Source: Ferruginibacter sp. (GTDB lineage: Bacteria; Bacteroidota; Bacteroidia; Chitinophagales; Chitinophagaceae). Taken from it: a stretch of DNA of 64,000 nucleotides. The stretch is from NCBI GenBank assembly GCA_019638485.1, contig JAHBTP010000001.1, positions 620,001-684,000 on the forward strand, in the 5' to 3' direction. Positions 53,475-61,724 of the stretch are shown here, piece by piece (position 1 is the first letter of the stretch; each line of letters begins with the position of its first letter). Below the pieces are notes generated by a model, which worked only from the letters and a program-made list of their open reading frames with translations, did not search any database and had not been told where the DNA came from. A program made the translations under genes and the position numbers.

Positions 53475-54515
53475 ATCACAAGTCATCATTTCACTTATTA
53501 ATTCACGAACAGTAGTCTTTGGCACCCATCCTAACTCCTTTTTAGCTTTTGAGGCATCTCCAATCAGGAGTTCAACTTCAGCGGGTCTGAAATAACGAGG
53601 GTCAATGGCAAGAATCTCTTTCCCTATCGGTAGTTGGTAATCGGGGTTAGTACATTTTACTACATATCCTTTTTCATTCACATCTTTACCTTTAAACTCG
53701 ATGGTTATACCCACTTCTTCAAAACACATAGTTACCATGTCTCTTACCGTAGTGGTAACTCCTGTGGCCAAAACAAAATCATCAGGAGTATGGTGCTGTA
53801 AAATTCGCCACATACCTTCAACATAATCGCGAGCATGTCCCCAGTCGCGTTTTGCATCAAGATTTCCTAATAAAACTTTATCCTGTTTGCCCAGTGCCAC
53901 CCTTGCGGTGCTTATAGTTACTTTTCGAGTAACAAAGCTTTCACCTCTAATTGGGCTTTCATGGTTAAATAGGATTCCATTTACAGCAAACATGCTGTAA
54001 GATTCTCGATAATTTACAGTAATCCAATATCCATATAGCTTGGCCACTCCATAGGGTGAACGAGGGTAAAAGGGAGTGGTTTCTTTTTGAGGAATTTCCT
54101 GAACTTTCCCAAATAATTCTGAGGTAGAAGCCTGGTAGAATCTGGTCTTTCCTTCTAATTTTAAAATTCGGATGGCTTCCAGGAATAACAACACTCCTGT
54201 ACCATCGGCGGTGGCAGTGTATTGTGGTGTTTCAAAACTTACCTGTACATGACTTTGGGCAGCTAAATTATATATTTCGTCAGGTTGGGTTTGTTGCACT
54301 ATTCTAAGGATATTGCTGCTGTCTGTGAGATCGCCGTAATGAATAAAAAGCCTGTCGTGATATTTATGGTTGAAGATTAAATGGTCAATACGATTAGTAT
54401 TCATCATACTGCTTCGTCTTCGTATACCATGTACAATATATCCTTTATCTAATAATAGCTCGGCTAGATATGCTCCATCCTGACCGGTGATTCCTGAAAT
54501 TAAAGCAACTTTCAT
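53427..54515 (-). CDS. gmd: GDP-mannose 4,6-dehydratase
   Basis: A 362-residue extended SDR that turns GDP-mannose into GDP-4-keto-6-deoxymannose. '[21 protein letters not shown]' is the characteristic NAD loop, followed by '[15 protein letters not shown]', '[16 protein letters not shown]' and '[12 protein letters not shown]' (Tyr-x3-Lys). '[15 protein letters not shown]' is also diagnostic of Gmd. Length is normal. It overlaps the convergent GT2 gene by 48 nt. The product feeds the reductase encoded at 55722-56699. Confidence 0.97.
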   Translation of the reverse strand: MKVALISGITGQDGAYLAELLLDKGYIVHGIRRRSSMMNTNRIDHLIFNHKYHDRLFIHYGDLTDSSNILRIVQQTQPDEIYNLAAQSHVQVSFETPQYTATADGTGVLLFLEAIRILKLEGKTRFYQASTSELFGKVQEIPQKETTPFYPRSPYGVAKLYGYWITVNYRESYSMFAVNGILFNHESPIRGESFVTRKVTISTARVALGKQDKVLLGNLDAKRDWGHARDYVEGMWRILQHHTPDDFVLATGVTTTVRDMVTMCFEEVGITIEFKGKDVNEKGYVVKCTNPDYQLPIGKEILAIDPRYFRPAEVELLIGDASKAKKELGWVPKTTVRELISEMMTCDLAAEKKSHLLDNLKG

Positions 54516-54599
54516 TCCTTGGTGTTATTTATTTATTTTCGCTAAAATACATATAATAGGTTGATTCTTGCAAGTTTTAGAGGATACAAAATATATCAA

Positions 54600-55721
54600 A
54601 TGGTTGTAGTTGTTAATTGTTGGGTGTTGCGTAATAAAGAATTGGATGGTATTGGAAATTTTACTGTAGAAACATTAAGTAGAATGATACCTATGCATCC
54701 TGAAGTGAAATTTATGCTTTTGGTGGATAGGGGTTATCAAGAAGATTATTTCAACTTCCCCAATGTATCGCTGCATAAAGTATTTCCTGCATTACGCCAC
54801 CCGTTGTTATATGTTTGGTTTATGGAAACGGTGGTACCGAGGTTTCTTAAGAAATACAGTCCTGATTTATTTCTTTCAATGGATGGATTTTTGAGTTTGA
54901 GCACGAAAACAAAACAATTACCGGTAATTTATGATTTGAATTTTGAACATTATCCTGATGATTTAAAGTTCAAAAACCGGATTTACTATCGCACTTTCTT
55001 TAAGCGCTTTGCCCATAAAGCAAGTAGAATAGCTACTATATCTGAATTTAGTAAAAAGGATATTATTGACCGTTATGCCATACAGGAGGGAAAGATAGAT
55101 AATGTATCCTGTGGAGTTAAGCAGCGCTTTCGTCCAATAAATTTGCAAGAAAAGGATGCTTGTAAGCAACGATATAATATAAATGAAGATTATTTTTTCT
55201 TTATAGGTTCAATGCATCCAAGAAAAAACATTGTTCGGTTAATTAAAGCCTTTGACAGTTTTAAAAGAGAAACCGGCTCGAAGATAAAATTAGTGTTGAG
55301 TGGTCATATTTTGTGGGGTGATAGCCGCATTCAAAGTGTGATGTCTGAAATTCATTGTGCACATGATATTATTTTCACCGGCAGGGTAAATGATGAGGAT
55401 TTGGTGTTATTGTTAGGTGCTGCGCTTGCCCTTTGTTTTGTACCAACGATTGAAGGGTTTGGGTTGCCCATTGTTGAAGCCTTTCAAGCTGAAGTGCCTG
55501 TACTTTGTAGTAATACTACTTCAATGCCTGAAGTAGCCGGAAATGCTGCTATCCTGGTAAATCCGTTTAACATAAATGAAATTGCTGCCGCTATGAAAAA
55601 ATTGGTGATGGATAGAGGGCTACGCAATAACTTAATTATTTGTGGACGAGAACAAAGAAAACTTTTTACCTGGCAAAACACAGCAGAACGATTATATGCG
55701 TGTATAATGAAGGGGTGCTAA
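54600..55721 (+). CDS. GT4-family glycosyltransferase
   Basis: A 373-residue GT-B enzyme. The N-terminal 'WVLRNKELDGIGNFTVETL' (Gly-rich acceptor loop) and the C-terminal 'FIGSMHPRKNIVRLIKAFDSF', 'FVPTIEGFGLPIVEAFQAEVPVL' with the EX7E motif (E-G-F-G-L-P-I-V-E) are typical of GT4 mannosyl- or rhamnosyltransferases. I start at ATG 54600; the frame extends to a TTG at 54561 but that leader is not family-like. It stands on the + strand between gmd and rmd-like genes and ends just before the rmd-like stop. It may use the GDP-6-deoxyhexose made next to it. Confidence 0.88.
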   Translation: MVVVVNCWVLRNKELDGIGNFTVETLSRMIPMHPEVKFMLLVDRGYQEDYFNFPNVSLHKVFPALRHPLLYVWFMETVVPRFLKKYSPDLFLSMDGFLSLSTKTKQLPVIYDLNFEHYPDDLKFKNRIYYRTFFKRFAHKASRIATISEFSKKDIIDRYAIQEGKIDNVSCGVKQRFRPINLQEKDACKQRYNINEDYFFFIGSMHPRKNIVRLIKAFDSFKRETGSKIKLVLSGHILWGDSRIQSVMSEIHCAHDIIFTGRVNDEDLVLLLGAALALCFVPTIEGFGLPIVEAFQAEVPVLCSNTTSMPEVAGNAAILVNPFNINEIAAAMKKLVMDRGLRNNLIICGREQRKLFTWQNTAERLYACIMKGC

Positions 55722-56699
55722 TTAGGCGTTAACCGGCAACATTTTATGGTCCCAATAAGAAAGTAAATCTGTAAGGCTGGTCTTCATATCTATTTTGGGA
55801 TACCAGCCTGTTTCTTTATTTAATTTTTCATAACTGCCAATGAGTTCTTTGTTTTCAGAAGGCCGTAAATTATTAGCATTAGCTACTGTTTTGATTTGCA
55901 GCCCGGTTAATTTTGAGCAAGTATCTATAATCTCCCGTAATTTATATCCATGATTTGAGCAAACATTATATGTTTCTCCCTTAATACCTTTTTGCAAAAG
56001 CAAATAATATGCTCTTACTACGTCTCTTACATCAGTAAAATCTCTAATTACATCAATATCTCCAACAACCAGTGTAACTTCCTTTTTCCCTTGTTTCTTT
56101 TGGGTGGTAATTTGTTTAAGAAAAGAGCCAATGGCAAAATTTTCGTTTTGATAAGGTCCAATATGGTTAAAGGATCGGGTATGAATTAAGTCAAGCCCAT
56201 AGTTATGGGTATAGATGCCTACTAAATTATTTTGAAGCACCCTTGCTGCTCCATACGGACTTACCGGCAAGCATGGAAAAGTTTCAAGCAAGGGTAGAGA
56301 ACTGTTTTTTATATGTCCATATTCTTCTGCAGAACCAATTGATAACATCCTGCAGGAAATTGATGTTTCACGAAGTGTTTCAATCAGGTTAATAAAAATT
56401 TGTGAATTCTCACTAACGATTTCTCCCGGTCTCTGCCAACTTAGTGCTACACTTGATTTTGCTGCAAGGTGGATTAAATAGTTCGGATTGAAATTTAAAA
56501 TAGCTTTTGTTACTTTTTCTTTATCAAGCAAATTCAATTGAACAAATTTGCATTTAACGTTTAGGAATTCATTTTCATTAAAGGCTGGTAGATGTTGGTT
56601 ATAAATTCCAAGTACTTCAACCGGAGTATTGAGTGATGATAAGAACTCAATAAGGTGTCTAGCTACAAAGCCTGATATGCCGGTAATAAATATTTTCAT
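55722..56699 (-). CDS. GDP-4-keto-6-deoxymannose reductase-like SDR (Rmd-like)
   Basis: A 325-residue extended SDR. The NAD loop is 'IFITGISGFVARHLIEFL' (third Gly of the GxxGxxG replaced by Ala13). Ser123 is in 'IGSAEEYGH'. The catalytic Tyr149 is in 'SPYGAARVLQNN', where the usual Lys of YxxxK is Arg153 (codon AGG). 'RSFNHIGPYQNENF' is the Rmd-type motif. With Gmd nearby it should give GDP-D-rhamnose or a related sugar, if active. ATG 56699 is preferred (ATGA overlap with the preceding glycosyltransferase gene). Confidence 0.85.
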   Translation of the reverse strand: MKIFITGISGFVARHLIEFLSSLNTPVEVLGIYNQHLPAFNENEFLNVKCKFVQLNLLDKEKVTKAILNFNPNYLIHLAAKSSVALSWQRPGEIVSENSQIFINLIETLRETSISCRMLSIGSAEEYGHIKNSSLPLLETFPCLPVSPYGAARVLQNNLVGIYTHNYGLDLIHTRSFNHIGPYQNENFAIGSFLKQITTQKKQGKKEVTLVVGDIDVIRDFTDVRDVVRAYYLLLQKGIKGETYNVCSNHGYKLREIIDTCSKLTGLQIKTVANANNLRPSENKELIGSYEKLNKETGWYPKIDMKTSLTDLLSYWDHKMLPVNA

Positions 56700-57829
56700 A
56701 CTTGTTCGGTTATACACCTTGCTGCCTTTTTAGCAATATTGCCCCAATAAAAATGGTTAAAAAATGCGAGCGGTGTTTTCTCAGTTAAATTAACATAATC
56801 CAACCCACTTACAAAGGTACTCCAATCTTTGTCATCTATCACAACCATTTTGTGTGCTGTTATATCTGTAGAAACGCCAATTGCCCCACTTTTAGTGCTT
56901 ATTGCGCCCAAATTATATCCCAATGCCTCCACTAATTTTGTTTTTATTCCTCCTCCATCCGTGAGCGGATTTAAGAATATATCAGCCCCTAAAAAGTAGG
57001 GCTCAATGTCATCTACGTATCCTGCATATACGATGTTCTTATTAGAATACTCATTTAAGTTATTCATTTCAGATGGAAGTCCTTTGCCACAAATAATAAT
57101 GGTATAAGCTTTTTTCTGGTTTAATAACCGGGGGTTTATCTCTTTTAAAATATAACCTACAGCATCTAAATTGGGTTTGTAACCAAGTGTTCCGTTAAAG
57201 AATAGAACGAGATGATGAGTAGGAATATGATGCCTATCACGAATAAATTCAGCAGCTATCTTTCTTTCCTCTTCTTTGGGTGGTATAGTTCGTTCTACGC
57301 CGTAAGTTATGGTAGCGCATCGTGATGGTTGGAGTTTAAAATTAGATATAGCAAAGCTTTTATCCTCATCTGTTACAAAGAAATTAAAATCAGCTCTTTC
57401 ATGTACCCATTTTTCATAGTATCGCATAATTCGCCACCACCATTTGCCGGTACTCTTAAAACGAAGATGTTCAATATTATGAGAATGGACTATTACTGTT
57501 ACGCCTAAACGCTTTTTTAAAATATTAGCCAGCCATCCAAGGTAGGGATGCTCTATAATAATAGTTTTTGCTCCTGTTTGTTTTATAATGTTGCTTATTC
57601 TTTTTATCAAGCGAGGATGGGTGTATCGCGAAATTCCTGTACCTAATATTGGAAATCCTTTGGCAGGAAAATCATCGGGCACGATTGTGTCTGAAGGGCA
57701 CACCAAATTAACAGGCAAATAATTACCGAGGTATTGATAAAAAAGTGCAATGCCTTTTTGGCCACCCATTTTTGCAGGGAAAATCCGATAGGGTGTTATT
57801 GCAATAACAGGCTTAGTCGTAGCATCCAT
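56696..57829 (-). CDS. GT4-family glycosyltransferase
   Basis: A 377-residue GT-B protein. It has 'VIAITPYRIFPAKMGGQKG' with the Gly-rich loop, 'VIVHSHNIEHLRFKSTGKWWW', 'FNGTLGYKPNLDAVGYIL' and 'FLNPLTDGGGIKTKLVEALGY', the donor-binding stretch of a GT4 subgroup in which the first Glu of EX7E is replaced (D-G-G-G-I-K-T-K...). It starts on the TAATG overlap with the YfhO gene and ends by ATGA with the rmd-like gene, so the three are one operon. Confidence 0.86.
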   Translation of the reverse strand: MDATTKPVIAITPYRIFPAKMGGQKGIALFYQYLGNYLPVNLVCPSDTIVPDDFPAKGFPILGTGISRYTHPRLIKRISNIIKQTGAKTIIIEHPYLGWLANILKKRLGVTVIVHSHNIEHLRFKSTGKWWWRIMRYYEKWVHERADFNFFVTDEDKSFAISNFKLQPSRCATITYGVERTIPPKEEERKIAAEFIRDRHHIPTHHLVLFFNGTLGYKPNLDAVGYILKEINPRLLNQKKAYTIIICGKGLPSEMNNLNEYSNKNIVYAGYVDDIEPYFLGADIFLNPLTDGGGIKTKLVEALGYNLGAISTKSGAIGVSTDITAHKMVVIDDKDWSTFVSGLDYVNLTEKTPLAFFNHFYWGNIAKKAARCITEQV

Positions 57830-60465
57830 TAAGCACCTCCCGATATTTCGTTTTTAGGCTTCACACATAAAAAGACTTCCCATAATAGCCATCCGATGGT
57901 TAATATAAACACCAACCATCCACTCGCCTGGCTAATTCTATCTCCTCTAAAATAAACTGAAGGCTCAAATCTGAATTCAATGCTATGGTCGCCTGCAGGA
58001 ACTACCATGGCGCGTAAAACATAGTTAGCTCTAAAATACGGCACTGGTTTACCATCCAAATATGCCTTCCAGTCTTTGTAATATATCTCACTAAATACTG
58101 CCACAAGATTACCGGTAGAATGTGTGTTATACACAATAGTATCGTTATCAAATTTGCTCATTATAATGGTTGATGTGCTATCCGGAGCAACCACATCTTT
58201 AACCAAACTTTGATAACTAATATCTGCCACTGCTGAATCTGCAGTATTTAAAGTGTTTAAAGCTTTCATTTCTTCAACTGGCCCATTTACAAAACGAATA
58301 CCTTTCACAAACCATGCATTACCTAATGCATAGGGGTTGCGAACAGCTACTACATCATTACCCTGTTGCTGAATAATGTAACGTGTATTAAGCATATTTA
58401 ATACTTGAGGATTGGGGCTACCACTCAATTGGTATTGAATGAGGTCATCATATATTCCCAATTTAGCAGGGTGGTATCCTCCAATGGATTTATGATAATA
58501 GGAGGTGCGGGATTCATCCACTCCTCGTGTAGTATTAAATACCCTGTAATTTGGATCTGTATCTTTTAAAATTTGTTCATCAGCAGTAGTCATAGGGAAC
58601 TCAGTAGCTTCATGATCATCTGCCGAATCAAAACTTTGCTCATTAAGATATTTTGATCCAAAGGATAATAAATCAACTGTTATCAACAGAGCAATACCAG
58701 TTTGCATCCATACCGGATTAAATCTCTTTTTGTCATAAAAGATAATTATTCCAGCTGCTATTAATACATAGACTAAAGAACGAGTCCAATCGCCAAGCAT
58801 CTTAGACGCTCTGTCTTTACGTAATGCGCTCACTAATTCCCTTGATTTACGTTGTGCATCGGGGTCTTGTTGTAATGATGAATAAACCCCTTCATAAAGT
58901 TGGTTATCAATAAGCGGTCTTTCAGTATTATTAAGTGAAGCCAGTTTTTGTTGCATATCATTTCCTCCTTCTTTAATGATAGCATTAAACTGATTTGTTC
59001 GATTTCTGTTTTCTTTAGAAAAATCTTGTGTTGCATAAAACAATAACCCTGCAATGAAAACAACGCCGGTAGCCATTAGTCCCTTTTTTAATGCCGGCCA
59101 TATATTTGTTTTATCATCATTTGCTAATTTATTAAGTACCAAAGCTGCAATAACAGGGAAGAGTATTTGCGGAATAACTAAGGTCATGGTTGGCACCCTA
59201 AACTTGTTATATAATGGGAAGTGGTCAAACATAAAGTAATTGAAGGCTTTAAAATTATGCCCCCATGCTAAAAGAATAGCAAAGATTGAAATCGCAAGTA
59301 TCCACCATTTATGTTTATTATCGAGATAGAACATTCCGAATAAGAAAAGGAAACAAATTATTGCACCGAGGTATATAGGCCCATTAGTAAAAGGTTGGTC
59401 GCCCCAATATAAGGCGGTGCTCTGCTGGAGAGCAAAATTTGTGGCTTGCTCTTCTGATAAATTCAGCTTCTTTTCTAAAAACTGTGCAAGGTGTGAATGT
59501 TCATCTAATTTTGGGAAGACATAGGTTTCTCCATCTCTTTCTGCTACGTGTGTACCGTATCCCATTACTCCGGGAAACATGAGTGAAAAGGTTTCTCCTT
59601 TTCCATAACTCCACATAAATGCATAATCCTTTGTAAGGCCGGTTGTTTTCCCATCTTTTATCTTTTCATGAGATTGTGTGTTATCCATTACCAATTGTCC
59701 ACCTCTTTTGGATTCCTTTGAGAAATCATAAACAGTCATAAGTGTAATTGCACTTACTGCCACACCAATAATTGCTGCAGTTATCATCAGCACTGAGCTT
59801 TTTGCAAGAGATGCGACTTCCCCATTTTTAATGGCTCTAATTGCATAAGCAATTACCATCGCAATAAGAATAAGGAACAGGTAATAACTAATTTGTTGGT
59901 GCCCCATATTAATTTGCAATGCAGTAAAGAGAGTAGTAAGTATAAAGCCCGAAAGATACTTTTTGTCAAGCAAAAGAATAACTGCTCCAATTACTGCTGG
60001 GCAATAGGCAAGTGCATACATCTGAGTTTCATGGCCTGCTGTAATTATGATGGGAGAGAAGCTACAATATGCGAAACCGATTGCACCTGCAATAGCTGCC
60101 CATGGCCTAATCTTCATGCAGATACATAGAAAGTAAAATGAAATACAGGCAAGGAAAAAGAAATTGATGGGCTTAGGAAGCCAAAGTTGAAAAGTACGGT
60201 CAATAAGGTGCAGCGGGTGATATGCGCCTTCAATGGCTACTTGAAATGCAGGCATTCCGCTAAACATGCTTGTAATCCAAAGTGGTACATGCCCATGGGC
60301 TTCTTTATAAACATAAGATTGATGACTCATTCCCTGCCATCCGGTAACGTCGCCTTGTTTTAACACAATGCCTGATTCCAGTGCGGGTTTGCAAAAAATG
60401 ACGGCTACCAATAAAAAGACAATTATTGCAATAAGATGAGGTAAGATTGGTTTTAGCTTTCCCAT
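57829..60465 (-). CDS. YfhO-family polytopic membrane protein
   Basis: An 878-residue inner-membrane protein with roughly 12-14 membrane segments in the first 560 residues and at the C-terminus. 'GDVTGWQGMSHQSYVYKEAHG' and 'FGMPAF'-like loop match the Bacteroidetes YfhO family; the hydrophilic C-terminal part ends with 'YYKDWKAYLDGKPVPYFRANYVLRA', also family-typical. YfhO in Gram-positives modifies lipoteichoic acid; here it is probably a GT-C-like glycosyltransferase acting on surface glycans. I start at ATG 60465; a GTG at 60483 is possible. TAATG overlap with the GT4 gene. Confidence 0.87.
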   Translation of the reverse strand: MGKLKPILPHLIAIIVFLLVAVIFCKPALESGIVLKQGDVTGWQGMSHQSYVYKEAHGHVPLWITSMFSGMPAFQVAIEGAYHPLHLIDRTFQLWLPKPINFFFLACISFYFLCICMKIRPWAAIAGAIGFAYCSFSPIIITAGHETQMYALAYCPAVIGAVILLLDKKYLSGFILTTLFTALQINMGHQQISYYLFLILIAMVIAYAIRAIKNGEVASLAKSSVLMITAAIIGVAVSAITLMTVYDFSKESKRGGQLVMDNTQSHEKIKDGKTTGLTKDYAFMWSYGKGETFSLMFPGVMGYGTHVAERDGETYVFPKLDEHSHLAQFLEKKLNLSEEQATNFALQQSTALYWGDQPFTNGPIYLGAIICFLFLFGMFYLDNKHKWWILAISIFAILLAWGHNFKAFNYFMFDHFPLYNKFRVPTMTLVIPQILFPVIAALVLNKLANDDKTNIWPALKKGLMATGVVFIAGLLFYATQDFSKENRNRTNQFNAIIKEGGNDMQQKLASLNNTERPLIDNQLYEGVYSSLQQDPDAQRKSRELVSALRKDRASKMLGDWTRSLVYVLIAAGIIIFYDKKRFNPVWMQTGIALLITVDLLSFGSKYLNEQSFDSADDHEATEFPMTTADEQILKDTDPNYRVFNTTRGVDESRTSYYHKSIGGYHPAKLGIYDDLIQYQLSGSPNPQVLNMLNTRYIIQQQGNDVVAVRNPYALGNAWFVKGIRFVNGPVEEMKALNTLNTADSAVADISYQSLVKDVVAPDSTSTIIMSKFDNDTIVYNTHSTGNLVAVFSEIYYKDWKAYLDGKPVPYFRANYVLRAMVVPAGDHSIEFRFEPSVYFRGDRISQASGWLVFILTIGWLLWEVFLCVKPKNEISGGA

Positions 60466-61724
60466 AATTTTAAAATGTGCCACAAAATACAGAAAATGAT
60501 GGGAGTAGTTATAGAAAGAGGGAATTTTGATAATGATAGTCGTGAGCCAGGGTGGGGTGCGAGGGTATGGGTATTATAAAAATCTTATTCTCCTTAATAA
60601 TAAGGTTCTTCGAAGACCGGATTATGGAGATATTAGTGGTATTGAATTAATGAAAAGGGTTTTTTGAAATGAGCAAGTGTGATTTTTAGGACGAGTCTGA
60701 TACAGAGGTTCCCGCCCTAAGCAAATTTCGTTTTTATTGAAATTCGAAACGGCACCTCAGAATAGTGCCATATTGATGAGGAAGCAAAAAGAAAGGATTA
60801 TTCTCGAGTTTTTGAATTTGATTAAATCCCCGGGCCGGTATCCCCCTGACCCAATTCAAAGTTCGTTTTTTTTAAAAATGTGGAACAATACCTCATCACG
60901 GTACTTTGTAGGTACTACTCCGGATGGATGGGGAACTGGCGTTCCCGCCCTAAGTAAAGTTCGAATTTTTTGAAACATGGAACAATACCTCATCACGGTA
61001 CTTTGTAGGTACTACCCCGGATGGATGAGCCTAAAGAAAATTTCGGAATTATGAAAATGTGGAACAATACCTCAGCTCGGGGTCTTTTGTGTGATGGAGT
61101 ATAAGAGGGTGATTATTTATGAGCGACTGAATCTGATTAAATCCCCGGGCCGGTATCCCCCTGACCCAATTCAAAGTTCGTTTTTTTTAAAATGTGGAAC
61201 AATACCTCAGTTAGGTACTTTATGGGTTATTTTTTAAAAAAGGGGAAACTGCGTTTCCCACCTCAGTGCAAAATTCGATTTTTTGAGAACACAAAACAAT
61301 ACCCAATCAAGGTACTTTGTGAGGCACTATACCCCTTATGGACGGGGGCTGCGCCCCCACCCCAATTCAAAGTTCGGTTTATTTCAAACACAAAAAAATA
61401 CCCCAAACGCCGGATTTATGGCGCATAACGGGAACGTATAAACGAATGTATTTTTAATCCCAAATTTTTGCTACTTGAATTCCCATTTTGTATAAAAACA
61501 TTGAATGGGTGAAATGTTGGGTTGCGAAATCTATTAATCTTCCAATGTTATCATTCCTTTATTATCCTACGAAAAAATTAAATTGAAAAAGAAGTGCTAG
61601 TTAAAAGTGATAAAAATAACTAAGGAAAAAGCATGTAAACTCCTAAGCCGGATTTTTTTAAAAATAATAATTTTAGTTTCCCACTTTATACAAGGATATT
61701 ATTAATTCCTGTTGTTCATATAAT
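60466..61724. other. Non-coding region with repeats between yfhO-like and TonB-receptor-like genes
   Basis: About 1.26 kb without a supported gene. The region from about 60700 to 61430 is a repeat array described separately. The flanks, 60466-60699 and 61431-61724, are AT-rich with no clear motif. On the minus strand it lies upstream of the YfhO operon and downstream of the TonB-receptor-like gene. Confidence 0.7.
60700..61430. repeat. Higher-order tandem repeat, about 314 bp, with conserved hairpins
   Basis: Seven copies of a core ending near ACAATACCTCA occur, with ends at about 60759, 60895, 60992, 61074, 61209, 61305 and 61405. The steps 136, 97, 82, 135, 96, 100 repeat after three units, giving a duplication of about 314 bp. 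Nearly identical pairs are 60814-60895 with 61129-61209 and 60881-60930 with 60978-61027 (one mismatch in 50). Hairpins GGGAAC-TGGC-GTTCCC (60931-60946), GGGAAAC-TGC-GTTTCCC (61243-61259) and GGGGGC-TGC-GCCCCC (61344-61358) sit at equivalent places with different stems. Confidence 0.85.

Noticed and set aside
60737..61428. Small + strand frames in the repeat array
   Set aside because: They run through repeated non-coding units and hairpins and differ between copies.
60700..61430. CRISPR array
   Set aside because: Repeat units are too long, diverged and unequally spaced; there are no unique spacers of constant length and no cas genes.
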